A stretch of 64,000 nt of DNA, taken from positions 1 to 64,000 of the forward strand of contig JAJPIM010000036.1 of the NCBI GenBank assembly GCA_021324775.1, read 5' to 3'. The stretch is from Gemmatimonadota bacterium. Lineage in GTDB: Bacteria > Gemmatimonadota > Gemmatimonadetes > Gemmatimonadales > Gemmatimonadaceae. Under the pieces are notes generated by a model. The model made no database searches and was not told where the DNA came from. It saw only the letters and a list, made by a program, of their open reading frames with translations. Below are positions 51,701-61,321 of the stretch, in pieces; position 1 is the first letter of the stretch, and each line of letters opens with the position of its first letter. The translations under genes and the position numbers were made by a program.

Positions 51701-52462
51701 ATGCCGACACTTCCCCAAACCACGCGTCTCGTCCGGTCCACTGGGCGGTTGGCCTGCCTCGCGGCGGTGATCGGCGCAGCGGTGCTGGGCTGCCGGCACG
51801 ATGCGGCGCCGCCGGTCATGGCGATCCGTCCGATGCCGTATCACCCCGGCGGGGGACTGACCGGGGCGCGCGTGATCGTGCTTCCGCTGGAGACGATACG
51901 CGGCGGCGATCTGGACGGGTGTGCGGCTTCGATTACGAGTCCCCGTGATTTCCTCGTGGACGCGAACGCGCAGATCTCGCGGGCGCTGGTGGCGAAGGCG
52001 CCGCACACCACCTGGCTGCTGCCGGCCGACCTCGCGAAGATGGCCGACAAGGCGGCGGGGTACGCACCCGACCCGTACAGCGTGGACGTCTCGCAGTTGC
52101 TGCCCGACCGGTGGAGGTCGCGCGGCGAGGTGGCGGATCCGCTGGCGTCGGAGCTGCGCCGGCTCAACTCGTTCACGGATGCACCGGTGGCGCTCATCCC
52201 GGTGGAGATCCGCTTCTATCCTCGTGCCTCCGTGGTGGCGCGTCCCGGGTCGGCGGACGAACCACCAGCGCCGGCACCAGACGCCGGTCATCCCCGCTCT
52301 CATGCCGGCTGCCGCCCCGTGCTGCGAGTCGCCGTGGCCGACACCCGGGCGCTGGTGGTCGCGTGGGCGGGCGATGTGGTGGGCGACTCGGCGGCGGTGG
52401 TCTCACCCGCGTCTCTCGCCGCGCTCGCCGACCGGCTGGCGCAAGCGGTCGCGACGCCCTAG
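51701..52462 (+). CDS. Lipoprotein of unknown function
   Basis: 253 residues. The n-region, hydrophobic stretch and lipobox (CLAAVIGAAVLGC) give a lipid-anchored mature part starting near residue 31. The body has the pattern of a two-layer fold with GARVIVLPLETIRGGD near its start and VADTRALVVAWAGDVVGD near its end, resembling the DUF4136/CsgG-like lipoproteins in style, but no firm family. It ends TAG directly followed by the ATG of the isocitrate dehydrogenase gene. TAGCCA (51680) is a possible -10. Confidence 0.8.
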   Translation: MPTLPQTTRLVRSTGRLACLAAVIGAAVLGCRHDAAPPVMAIRPMPYHPGGGLTGARVIVLPLETIRGGDLDGCAASITSPRDFLVDANAQISRALVAKAPHTTWLLPADLAKMADKAAGYAPDPYSVDVSQLLPDRWRSRGEVADPLASELRRLNSFTDAPVALIPVEIRFYPRASVVARPGSADEPPAPAPDAGHPRSHAGCRPVLRVAVADTRALVVAWAGDVVGDSAAVVSPASLAALADRLAQAVATP

Positions 52463-53527
52463 ATGGGGATTCCGGTCACCCTGATCCCAGGCGACGGGAT
52501 CGGGCCCAGTATTGCCGAAGCAACGGTGCGGGTGCTCGCGGCGTCGGGGGCGCCGATCGAGTGGGATGTCCAACTCGCCGGGCTGGCGGCGCTCATGCAG
52601 TATCACGATCCCTTGCCGGAGGCGACGCTGGATTCGATCCGGCGCACCCGCGTCGCGCTCAAGGGCCCGCTGGAGACGCCGATCGGCGACGGGTATCGCT
52701 CGGTCAACGTGGCGCTCCGGACGACGTTCGACCTCTACGCCAACGTGCGTCCCGCGCACGTCGTGGTCCGCGGGGGCCGTTTCGACAAAGTGGACATCGT
52801 GCTGGTCCGCGAGAACACCGAGGGCCTGTACGTCGGATTCGAGCATTTCATCAAGATCGGTGACGACCCGAGGGCGGCCGCCGAATCGCTCGCGCTGATC
52901 ACGCGAGCCGGCTCGGAGCGCGTGATCCGGTACGCGTTCGAATACGCGCGGTTGCACGACCGGCGCAAAGTCACGCTCGTACACAAGGCGAACATCCTGA
53001 AGTTCTCGCAGGGGTTGTTTCTGGAAGTCGGGCGCCAGGTCGCGGCCGAGTACGAACCGCTCGGCATTGTCTTCGAGGACAAGATCGTCGACGCGATGGC
53101 GATGAACCTCGTGCTGCGCCCCGAGCAGTACGACGTGATCGTGACGACGAACCTGTTTGGTGACATCCTTTCCGACGAAATCTCGGGGCTGGTCGGGGGA
53201 TTGGGGCTGGCGCCGGGCGCGAACATCGGCCGGCACGCCGCGATCTTCGAGGCCGTGCACGGCACCGCCCCCGACCTCGCGGGGAAAGGCGTGGCCAATC
53301 CGGGCGCGCTGATTTTCGGCGCGTGCATGATGCTGGATCATCTCGGGGATGGGGCGCGCGCCGGCCGGATCCGCGCGGCGCTGGAGGCGACGATCCGCGA
53401 AGGGACTCGGGTGACCCGCGATCTGGGTGGCACGGCGAGCACGGATGAGTTCACCGACGCGGTCATTAGCGAGCTGCGGGCATCCGGGCCTCACCTGCGC
53501 GCATCCGGTGCGGCAATTGGGCGGTAG
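52463..53527 (+). CDS. NAD-dependent isocitrate/isopropylmalate dehydrogenase family
   Basis: 354 residues of the beta-decarboxylating dehydrogenase family. TLIPGDGIGPSI near the start, TPIGDGYRSVNVALRTTFDLYANVRP (substrate loop), DIVLVRENTEGLYVGFEH, VHKANILKFSQGLF and FGDILSDEISGLVGGLGLAPGANIG are intact. The loop with 'RSVNVALR' and the short length point to NAD-linked isocitrate dehydrogenase (IDH3-like, TCA cycle) rather than LeuB, since no leu genes are near. Homoisocitrate activity is another option. Starts on the base after the previous stop. Confidence 0.88.
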   Translation: MGIPVTLIPGDGIGPSIAEATVRVLAASGAPIEWDVQLAGLAALMQYHDPLPEATLDSIRRTRVALKGPLETPIGDGYRSVNVALRTTFDLYANVRPAHVVVRGGRFDKVDIVLVRENTEGLYVGFEHFIKIGDDPRAAAESLALITRAGSERVIRYAFEYARLHDRRKVTLVHKANILKFSQGLFLEVGRQVAAEYEPLGIVFEDKIVDAMAMNLVLRPEQYDVIVTTNLFGDILSDEISGLVGGLGLAPGANIGRHAAIFEAVHGTAPDLAGKGVANPGALIFGACMMLDHLGDGARAGRIRAALEATIREGTRVTRDLGGTASTDEFTDAVISELRASGPHLRASGAAIGR

Positions 53528-53548
53528 CGGCGGCGGGGCAGACGCCTG

Positions 53549-54391
53549 ATGATCCGCATCCTGCACCTCTCCGATGTGCATTTCGGGTGGCCGGCCGTGC
53601 CGGTGCAGGCCGACGCTGTCGAAGCGGTGGCGCAGGGGGAGCATTTCGACGTGGTTGCCGTGTCGGGCGACCTCGCCCAGCGGGCGCGCGCGGGCGAGTT
53701 CCAGCGAGCGGCGGTTTTTCTCCGGGACATCTCGCGGCCGTTTCCGCCCGGCGGCCCTCCGCCGGCGGTGATCACGGTCCCTGGAAACCACGATGTCGCC
53801 TGGTGGTTCGCGCCATTCGGCGTGGGGTGGCGGGATCGGGTGTATGAGAAATACCGCCGGTACATCACCCCCGAGCTCGAGCCGGTCGTCCGCGCGCCCG
53901 GCGTCACGCTGGTCGGGCTCAACACGGCGCCCGGCGTCCACTGGTTTACCCTCACGTGGGATCCGCACGACGTGTCGGTCGTGGGAGCCCTGCGGCCGCG
54001 CCAGCTCGAGCATGCCGCATCGGTGTTCGCCGAGGCGCCTGCATCCGACGCGCGCGTCGTGGTCATGCACCACAACCCGTTGCGCGGGGCGATCTCGAGC
54101 CGGATCGGGTTGCTCCGCAGCATGCGCGTGATGCGGGCGTTCGGGGCGATGGGAGTCGATCTCGTCTTGTGCGGCCACGACCATCAGGAGTCCGTGCACG
54201 GCGTCCAGGAGTCGGGAAAGCGCATCGTCGTCTCGACGGCGGGTACCTTATCGAGCCGGTCTCGCGGCGGGCGTCCGTCATCGTTCAACGTCGTCAGCGT
54301 GAATCCCACCACAATCGAAGTGGAGACGCGTCTGTGGTCGGCCGCGACCGGACGCTTCGAGCCTGAGCCGGCCCAATGTTTCGCGCGCTGA
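53549..54391 (+). CDS. Calcineurin-like metallophosphoesterase
   Basis: 280 residues. The five blocks of the family are seen: HLSDVHFGW (DxH), VSGDLAQRARAGEF (GDxxx), VPGNHDVAWWF (GNHD), VVMHHNPLRG (H) and LCGHDHQESVHG (GHxH). The fold is like CpdA/YfcE, which act on cAMP or other phosphodiesters; the substrate is unknown. Its stop overlaps the start of the next gene by 16 nt. Confidence 0.9.
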   Translation: MIRILHLSDVHFGWPAVPVQADAVEAVAQGEHFDVVAVSGDLAQRARAGEFQRAAVFLRDISRPFPPGGPPPAVITVPGNHDVAWWFAPFGVGWRDRVYEKYRRYITPELEPVVRAPGVTLVGLNTAPGVHWFTLTWDPHDVSVVGALRPRQLEHAASVFAEAPASDARVVVMHHNPLRGAISSRIGLLRSMRVMRAFGAMGVDLVLCGHDHQESVHGVQESGKRIVVSTAGTLSSRSRGGRPSSFNVVSVNPTTIEVETRLWSAATGRFEPEPAQCFAR

Positions 54392-54981
54392 GGCGTCTCC
54401 TCCAGCGAGGAATCTTCGATCCCGCGCAACTGACGTTGCGCCTGTTCAATCCGAACGAGGCGCCGGAGAGCGGCGACAGGGTGAGCGAGCCTCGGCGTCC
54501 GCCAGTCCGGCGCCGCCGGCCCCGCGCACGGCATCCCGCGCCTCCGCCTGGCGTCCCTCCGGTGGAAACCGCGCCGCCTGCGGGGGCGGCGCGGTCCGCC
54601 GTGCGCGTGCGGCGTGCCCGGGCTCCCGAGCAGGACGATGCGACCGTCGTGGCGAAGTTGATGGCCCAGCACGCCGAGTACAATGCAGCGCGGTTCGGGG
54701 GCGCACTGGGAGCGGTGCCGATCGCCGTATCGCGCCGCATGCGGAGCCGTCTCGGGTACTATCGTCTGGCCGGCAAGACACTGCCGGCCATGATCATGAT
54801 CAGCCGCGGTCATCTGCGCCGGCACGGTTGGGAGGAGGTCTTCCAGACATTGCTGCATGAGATGGTGCACCAGTGGCAGGCGGAGAATGGCCACCCGGTC
54901 GATCATGGTCCGCAGTTCCGGGCGAAGGCGCGTGCGGTCGGCGCGGTACCTCGGGCGAAACGTCCAGTCGGTCGCGAATAA
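54376..54981 (+). CDS. SprT-like metalloprotease domain protein
   Basis: 201 residues. The N-terminal 80 are Arg/Pro-rich and likely unstructured. The SprT-like domain (about 90-190) has the zinc motif HEMVH (161-165) in TLLHEMVHQWQAENG, and a third His in HPVDHGPQFRAKA. In eukaryotes SprT (Spartan) cuts DNA-protein crosslinks; the bacterial members are mostly uncharacterised. It is coupled to the phosphoesterase gene (overlap 16 nt). Confidence 0.83.
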   Translation: MFRALRRLLQRGIFDPAQLTLRLFNPNEAPESGDRVSEPRRPPVRRRRPRARHPAPPPGVPPVETAPPAGAARSAVRVRRARAPEQDDATVVAKLMAQHAEYNAARFGGALGAVPIAVSRRMRSRLGYYRLAGKTLPAMIMISRGHLRRHGWEEVFQTLLHEMVHQWQAENGHPVDHGPQFRAKARAVGAVPRAKRPVGRE

Positions 54982-55061
54982 CCAAAGGGGACTCCCCGGG
55001 CATGCGAAATGCTTTCCGGGCCCGATAGGGCGACAGCCACATCACTTTCGGAGCGGCCCAC

Positions 55062-55310
55062 ATGTTCCTTGTCATCGGCCTCGTACTACTTGGCATCTGG
55101 CTCATTGGATTCGGACTGTTTCGCGCTGTTGTGGGCGGTATAATCCACGTCGTGCTCATCTTCGCGCTGTTCGCACTTGTGTGGCATTTCGTGTCACATG
55201 CCAGCCATGCCACCGGTGGCAGGGTGAGTGCCAACGTCATGCTGTCGAGCATGGGAGCACCGGCTCCGTCGGCCCCGGGTCACGTCCACGCTGAGGTCGT
55301 CGTCACCTGA
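55062..55310 (+). CDS. Small membrane protein (Lmo0937-like)
   Basis: 82 residues. Two short membrane segments (FLVIGLVLLGIWLIGFGLFRAV and GGIIHVVLIFALFALVWHFV) with the GG-IIHVLL turn match the Lmo0937/DUF5670 type, often stress-induced in other bacteria. A cytoplasmic or periplasmic tail of 30 residues follows. GGAG stands 9 nt before the ATG. Monocistronic by its gaps. Confidence 0.75.
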   Translation: MFLVIGLVLLGIWLIGFGLFRAVVGGIIHVVLIFALFALVWHFVSHASHATGGRVSANVMLSSMGAPAPSAPGHVHAEVVVT

Positions 55311-55361
55311 AAGAGGTAGCGGCATCAACCCAACAAAGTGCGAGCGCGATGAGAACAGCCG

Positions 55362-56576
55362 ATGACGCCTGAGACGCCGCAGCCCGACGCGCCGCATCCC
55401 GATCTCGCCGAGACCATCCAGGAGGCGGAGTCACCGCAGTCGCGGTCGGTTTCGCTGATTGTCATCGCGACCATCCTGGTGTTCGGCGCGCTGTACTTCG
55501 CCAGGGACTTCTTCATTCCGGTGGCGCTGGCGGGGCTTCTGAGTCTCGTGCTCAGCCCGATCGTGCGCCTGCTGGCCCGCTGGCGGCTCCCGTATCCGGC
55601 GGGGGCCGCCCTGGTCCTCGCGCTCGTCGTGGGCGCGGTGGGCGGCGGCGGCTACATGATCGCCGGTCCGGTCCGGGCGTGGGTCTCGGCGGCGCCGGTC
55701 GCGCTTCCCAAGGCTGCCCGGAAGCTCAGGGCAGTCGTTCGGCCGGTCGAGCAGGTGAGCCGCGCCGCGTCACAGGTCGAGCAGGCTACGGGCGCGAGTC
55801 CGGTACGAGACGTCGTGGTGCAGGGGCCGAGTCTGGGCAGCAGACTCGCGGGCATCAGCGCGACGGTTCTGGGCGGGATCATCGAAGTCCTGCTGCTGCT
55901 TTACGCGCTGCTCGCGGTGGGAGACCTGTTTCTCCAGAAACTCGTGGGAATGCTTCCTCGCCGCGGCGATCGGGAGAAAGCCGTCTCGATCGCACGAGCG
56001 ACGGAATCGTCGATCTCCGCGTACCTCGGTCTTACGGCGCTGATCAACATCTCCGAAGGAGCGGTGGTGGCGGCCGCGATGGCCCTGCTCGGGATGCCGA
56101 CGCCGCTCGTGTGGGGCACGATGGTGGCGCTGGCCGAGTTCATCCCGTACCTCGGCATGCTGACGATGTCGGCGGTCCTCATGGTGGCGGCGCTGACGAC
56201 ATTCGATACCGTCCCACACGCCGTCGTCGTGCCAGCCGTGTATCTCGCGATCAACTTTGTGCAGGGCTACATCGTCACACCGCTCGTGATGAGCCGCCGG
56301 CTGACACTCAATCCCGTGGCGATCTTCATCTCGCTGGCTCTGTGGTGGTGGCTCTGGGGGATCGCGGGCGCACTGCTGGCGGTCCCGTTGCTCGCGACGT
56401 TCAAGATCGTGTGCGACCATGTCGAGCCGCTCGCGAGCATCGGCGCGTTTCTGGGAGAGCGCGAGGAGGCCGAGCGGCGGCGGACGGTACGGGTGCGGCT
56501 ATCGGGGCTCACGGCGCGCCGTCGGCCCGGCGGCGCGGCGACGGCCGCGGCCGAAGGGGTTGCCGGCGAGGATTAG
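55362..56576 (+). CDS. AI-2E family transporter
   Basis: 404 residues. Seven or eight membrane helices with a soluble domain between the second and fourth. RSVSLIVIATILVFGALYFARDFFIPVALAGLLSLVLSP, then LRLLARWRLPYPAGAALVLAL and VLLLYALLAVGDLF, PTPLVWGTMVALAEFIPYLG and GYIVTPLVMSRRLTLNPVAIFISL are the classical PF01594 motifs. Members export AI-2, or act as Na+/H+ antiporters; the role here is unknown. Confidence 0.9.
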   Translation: MTPETPQPDAPHPDLAETIQEAESPQSRSVSLIVIATILVFGALYFARDFFIPVALAGLLSLVLSPIVRLLARWRLPYPAGAALVLALVVGAVGGGGYMIAGPVRAWVSAAPVALPKAARKLRAVVRPVEQVSRAASQVEQATGASPVRDVVVQGPSLGSRLAGISATVLGGIIEVLLLLYALLAVGDLFLQKLVGMLPRRGDREKAVSIARATESSISAYLGLTALINISEGAVVAAAMALLGMPTPLVWGTMVALAEFIPYLGMLTMSAVLMVAALTTFDTVPHAVVVPAVYLAINFVQGYIVTPLVMSRRLTLNPVAIFISLALWWWLWGIAGALLAVPLLATFKIVCDHVEPLASIGAFLGEREEAERRRTVRVRLSGLTARRRPGGAATAAAEGVAGED

Positions 56577-56644
56577 CGCTGAGACCCGTCCGGCCGGGTT
56601 AGCGGCGGGCTGGCGGGACACCGTCGCGGGGAGACTGCCGGCGT

Positions 56645-56650
56645 TAGTTT
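56645..56650 (+). promoter_or_regulatory. Candidate -10 box (TAGTTT) for the acyl-CoA dehydrogenase gene
   Basis: TAGTTT ends 6 nt before the ATG at 56657, as at trpS. It would start the transcript of the acyl-CoA dehydrogenase to EtfD run. Confidence 0.55.
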
Positions 56651-56656
56651 TGACCC

Positions 56657-57829
<1,173 letters not shown>

Positions 57830-57864
57830 GCGTCGCGGGCCGCGCCGAGCGGCCGTGACCACGC

Positions 57865-59580
57865 ATGTCTGAAGCGGCGCCGCTACGCCGGCAGATGCTG
57901 TGGCTCATCGGCATTGGCATCGCAATCCGGGCCGGACTCGCGATCCCGCTGGGGCTGGGTGTCGACGAGTCGTACATGGTCGCCGTGGGGCGGAGGGTGA
58001 GCCTCAGCTACTTCGACCATCCGCCGCTGGCGTTCTGGCTGGCGCACGGCGCGTCGGTGTTGCTGGGCAGCGAATCCCACCTCGCAGTGCGGCTGCCGTT
58101 CGTGCTGCTGTTCGCGGGCACGACGTGGCTGATGTACCAACTCGGCGCGCAGACATTCGGCCCGGTCGCCGGGTGGTTTGCGGCGCTCCTCCTCAACGTG
58201 TCAGCCGTGTTCAGCGCCAGCACCGCGAGCTGGGTACTCCCCGACGGGCCGCTCATGTTCGCATTGGTGGCGAGCGCATGCTGTCTAGCCCGGGTGTTGT
58301 TCAATCCGGCGGAAGAGCAGCATGCATGGCGGTGGTGGCTGGGCGCTGGCGTATGCGCGGGGCTCGCTGCGCTGTCGAAGTACCAGGCAGGACTGTTTCT
58401 CGCGGGCGTCCTGCTCTTTCTCGCCGTGCGTCCAACCCAGCGCCGGTGGCTGCGGCGCCCCGAGCCATACGTCGCGCTCCTCGTGACCCTGGTCATGTTT
58501 GCGCCTGTGGTGGCGTGGAACGCATCGCACGGGTGGGTCTCAATCGCGTTTCAACTCGGCCGCGGCAGTACGCCTGGGCACGTGACGATCGTGCGGCGCC
58601 TCGCGGCGTTTGGGCAGAACATCGCTGGACAGATCGTGTGGGTTCTTCCGTGGATCTGGGTGATTCTCGCCGGCGCGCTGTTCCGCGTGCTGCGGCGGCG
58701 CCCTGCTGACGACCGCGAATGGTTCTTCGCGTGTCTCGCGCTCGTGCCGATCGCGCTGTTCTCGCTGGTGTCGCTGGGTGGCCAGGCCGGGCTTCCGCAC
58801 TGGCCGGCGTCCGGGTACCTGTTTCTGTTTCCGCTCGCCGGGAATCTCCTCTTTCTGCAGCTCCATAGCGTGCCAATGGCGCCTCGCACACACGTATGGC
58901 TATCTCGCGAATCGGTGCCTGCCGGGTACAGGCCGCGACTGGTGCTGCGGTTGCTCACCGGCAGCGTGCTCGCATTCCCGCTGTTGCTGGCGTTCGCCGC
59001 AAGCGCCGCGATTACCGGATGGCCGGCCCGCGTAGCGCCGTCATTGTTCCAGAAGGGGGATCCGACGCTCGAAGCGCTGGACTGGAGCCAGTTGCGTCCG
59101 GGTCTCGACTCGCTTGGCCTGCTGGCTGGCCCGCGGACGTTTGTCGCCGGGACGAGCTGGGTGCAGGCCGGCAAGATCGCGTACGCGCTCGGCCCTTCCG
59201 TTCCGGTATTGTGTCTGAGCGGTGATCCGCGCGGGTTCCAGTACGTCTTCGACCAGAATTCGTTCGAGGGGGAGGACGCCGTGATCGTGGACCGGCTGCC
59301 TGCGCGCCATGACGTCATGGCGATGTACGGGGCGTATTTCCGGCGGCTGGCGCCGGTTGGCCAGATCGGCATCCGGCGGGATGGGCGCCCGGCGTTCGAC
59401 GTAGCCGTGTACGTTGGGCGTGGATTCCGGGGGCCATATCCGCATGAGACGGTGCCGGTGATCGGGGCGGCATCCGTAGGGGCCGGTCACGACCGTTTGT
59501 TGGCCGGCACCCGGCCCGCGATGGGTGATTATCTTCCGCGCGACGCAATGCATTCAACTCATCCGGAGCCAGCGCCGTGA
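57865..59580 (+). CDS. ArnT/PMT-like membrane glycosyltransferase
   Basis: 571 residues with about 10-12 membrane helices. The first periplasmic loop has DESYMVAVGRRVSLSYFDHPPLAFWL, the acidic-plus-YFDHPPL signature of the GT-C glycosyltransferases of the PMT_2 type, which move sugars from polyprenyl phosphate to lipid or protein. The C-terminal soluble part of 150 residues faces the periplasm. It overlaps etfB by 4 nt, an odd position for such an enzyme within a fatty-acid oxidation set. Confidence 0.86.
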   Translation: MSEAAPLRRQMLWLIGIGIAIRAGLAIPLGLGVDESYMVAVGRRVSLSYFDHPPLAFWLAHGASVLLGSESHLAVRLPFVLLFAGTTWLMYQLGAQTFGPVAGWFAALLLNVSAVFSASTASWVLPDGPLMFALVASACCLARVLFNPAEEQHAWRWWLGAGVCAGLAALSKYQAGLFLAGVLLFLAVRPTQRRWLRRPEPYVALLVTLVMFAPVVAWNASHGWVSIAFQLGRGSTPGHVTIVRRLAAFGQNIAGQIVWVLPWIWVILAGALFRVLRRRPADDREWFFACLALVPIALFSLVSLGGQAGLPHWPASGYLFLFPLAGNLLFLQLHSVPMAPRTHVWLSRESVPAGYRPRLVLRLLTGSVLAFPLLLAFAASAAITGWPARVAPSLFQKGDPTLEALDWSQLRPGLDSLGLLAGPRTFVAGTSWVQAGKIAYALGPSVPVLCLSGDPRGFQYVFDQNSFEGEDAVIVDRLPARHDVMAMYGAYFRRLAPVGQIGIRRDGRPAFDVAVYVGRGFRGPYPHETVPVIGAASVGAGHDRLLAGTRPAMGDYLPRDAMHSTHPEPAP

Positions 59581-60329
59581 AGATCGCGGTGTGCATCAAG
59601 CGCGTACCGGTCATGGACCAGCGGTTGCCGATTGCCGCCAGCGGTATCGCGATCGACGAGAGTGGCCTGAAGTTCGACGTCAACGATTTTGATCTGTGGG
59701 CGGTCGAGGCGGGCCTGCAACTGAAGGAGAAGCTCGGGCAAGGCGAGGTGGTGATCGTTTCGCTGGGCAGCGACGCGGTGCAGGAGCAGATCCGCAAGGC
59801 GCTCAGCATGGGAGCGGACCGTGGCATCCACCTCAAGGCTGCGGCTGTTCCGCCTGATGCCCGGGTGGTGGCGCGGGCGCTCGCCGACGAGCTCAAGCCC
59901 GGCGGATTCGATCTCATTCTCTTCGGCCGCGTGGCGGTGGACGTCTCGAATGGGGCGACCGGCGCCATGGTGGCGCAACTTCTGGGACTCCCGTGCGTGA
60001 CCGCCGTCTCGAAACTCGAGATCAAGGACGGGCGAGGCCGCGCTCAGCGCGAGCTCGAGGGCGCGCAGGAGATGGTGGAGTTCCCTCTGCCGGCAGTCCT
60101 GACGATCGATGAGGGCCTCAACCGGGAGCGTCTGCCGTCGCTCAAGGGCATCATGGCGGCCAAGAAGAAACCGCTCGAGGTCAAACCGGTGACGCTCGGC
60201 GAGTCGCGGATCACGGTGCGGCGGCTGCAACCGCCGCCCGAACGGGCGGCGGGCCGCATCATCGGCGAGGGATCGGCGGCGGTCCCCGAACTCGTTCGCC
60301 TGCTCCAGACGGAGGCCAAGGTACTCTGA
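59577..60329 (+). CDS. etfB: Electron transfer flavoprotein, beta subunit
   Basis: 250 residues. KIAVCIKRVPVMDQRLPI, the WAVEAGLQLKE region and AVQEQIRKALSMGADRGIHL bind the AMP/FAD side. ETF carries electrons from acyl-CoA dehydrogenases to the membrane quinone pool. The ATG overlaps the glycosyltransferase stop (4 nt) and the stop overlaps etfA by one base (TGATG), so all three are coupled. Confidence 0.95.
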   Translation: MKIAVCIKRVPVMDQRLPIAASGIAIDESGLKFDVNDFDLWAVEAGLQLKEKLGQGEVVIVSLGSDAVQEQIRKALSMGADRGIHLKAAAVPPDARVVARALADELKPGGFDLILFGRVAVDVSNGATGAMVAQLLGLPCVTAVSKLEIKDGRGRAQRELEGAQEMVEFPLPAVLTIDEGLNRERLPSLKGIMAAKKKPLEVKPVTLGESRITVRRLQPPPERAAGRIIGEGSAAVPELVRLLQTEAKVL

Positions 60330-61321
60330 TGCCGAACCTTCTGGCATTCGCCGAAACGCGTGCCGGCGCAATCCGCAAAGCGGGGTTCGAAGCCGTCACG
60401 GCGGCTCGCGCCTGCGCCGACGCATCGGGCGGCGGCGAGGTGCACGCTCTGCTCGTTGGCGCGCCCGGGATCGCGGCCAAAGCTGACAGCCTGGGCGAAC
60501 ATGGCGCGAATGTCGTCATCGTCACCGAGCATCCGGCGTTCGAGCGGTACAACCCTGAGGCGACGGCGGCACTCGTGGCCGATCGGATCCGAAGTGGCGG
60601 GTATCGTGTCGCGGTGTTCAGCTCGACCGCTCAGGGCCGTGATCTGGCGCCCCGTGTGGCGGCGATTCTCGATGCCGCGATCGTGACTGACGTGATCGCG
60701 ATGGCAATCGAACAGAACGACATCGTCGTGACACATCCGGTCGATACGGGGAAGCTGATTGCGACGTGGGCAATCGGTGGCTCGCCGGCGATCATCGCGA
60801 TGCGGCCTGGCGCGGTGCTCCTGGCGCCGAGTGCGCGGGCGGTGCGTGTCGAACGGGCGGAGCCCGTGGGCGATCCGGCAGCCGTCCGCGTCGTCACGAC
60901 GGAACTCCGGATGGGCGACGGCGCGACGATGGATCTGGGTGACGCGCCGGTGATCGTGAGCGGCGGGCGCGGGCTCAAATCCGCCGAGAATTTCCGTCTG
61001 GTCGAGGAACTAGCCGCGGCGTTCGGGAATGCCGCCGTCGGCGCGACGCGGGCGGTGACCGACGACGGCTGGCGTCCGCACAGCGATCAAATCGGCCAAA
61101 CCGGCCGGCTGGTGAGCCCTGATCTCTACGTCGCGGTCGGGATCTCCGGCGCGATCCAGCATCTGGCGGGCATGCGGACGTCGAAGACGATCGTCGCGAT
61201 CAACAAGGATCGCGAGGCCCCGATCTTCAAAGTCGCGGACTACGGGATCGTTGGGGACGTGTTCGACGTCGTTCCCGCGCTCACGGCGGCGGTCCGCGCC
61301 GCGCGCGCCGCCTCGGCATGA
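60329..61321 (+). CDS. etfA: Electron transfer flavoprotein, alpha subunit
   Basis: 330 residues. The C-terminal FAD domain has [61 protein letters not shown] and ITAINKD-like [26 protein letters not shown], all diagnostic. It pairs with EtfB. The next gene starts within its last bases (61318, 4-nt overlap), which ties the soluble ETF to the membrane oxidoreductase. Confidence 0.96.
   Translation: MPNLLAFAETRAGAIRKAGFEAVTAARACADASGGGEVHALLVGAPGIAAKADSLGEHGANVVIVTEHPAFERYNPEATAALVADRIRSGGYRVAVFSSTAQGRDLAPRVAAILDAAIVTDVIAMAIEQNDIVVTHPVDTGKLIATWAIGGSPAIIAMRPGAVLLAPSARAVRVERAEPVGDPAAVRVVTTELRMGDGATMDLGDAPVIVSGGRGLKSAENFRLVEELAAAFGNAAVGATRAVTDDGWRPHSDQIGQTGRLVSPDLYVAVGISGAIQHLAGMRTSKTIVAINKDREAPIFKVADYGIVGDVFDVVPALTAAVRAARAASA

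Noticed and set aside
52403-54199. A 598-residue frame on the minus strand
   Set aside because: Antisense to clear isocitrate dehydrogenase and phosphoesterase genes; composition typical of GC shadow frames.
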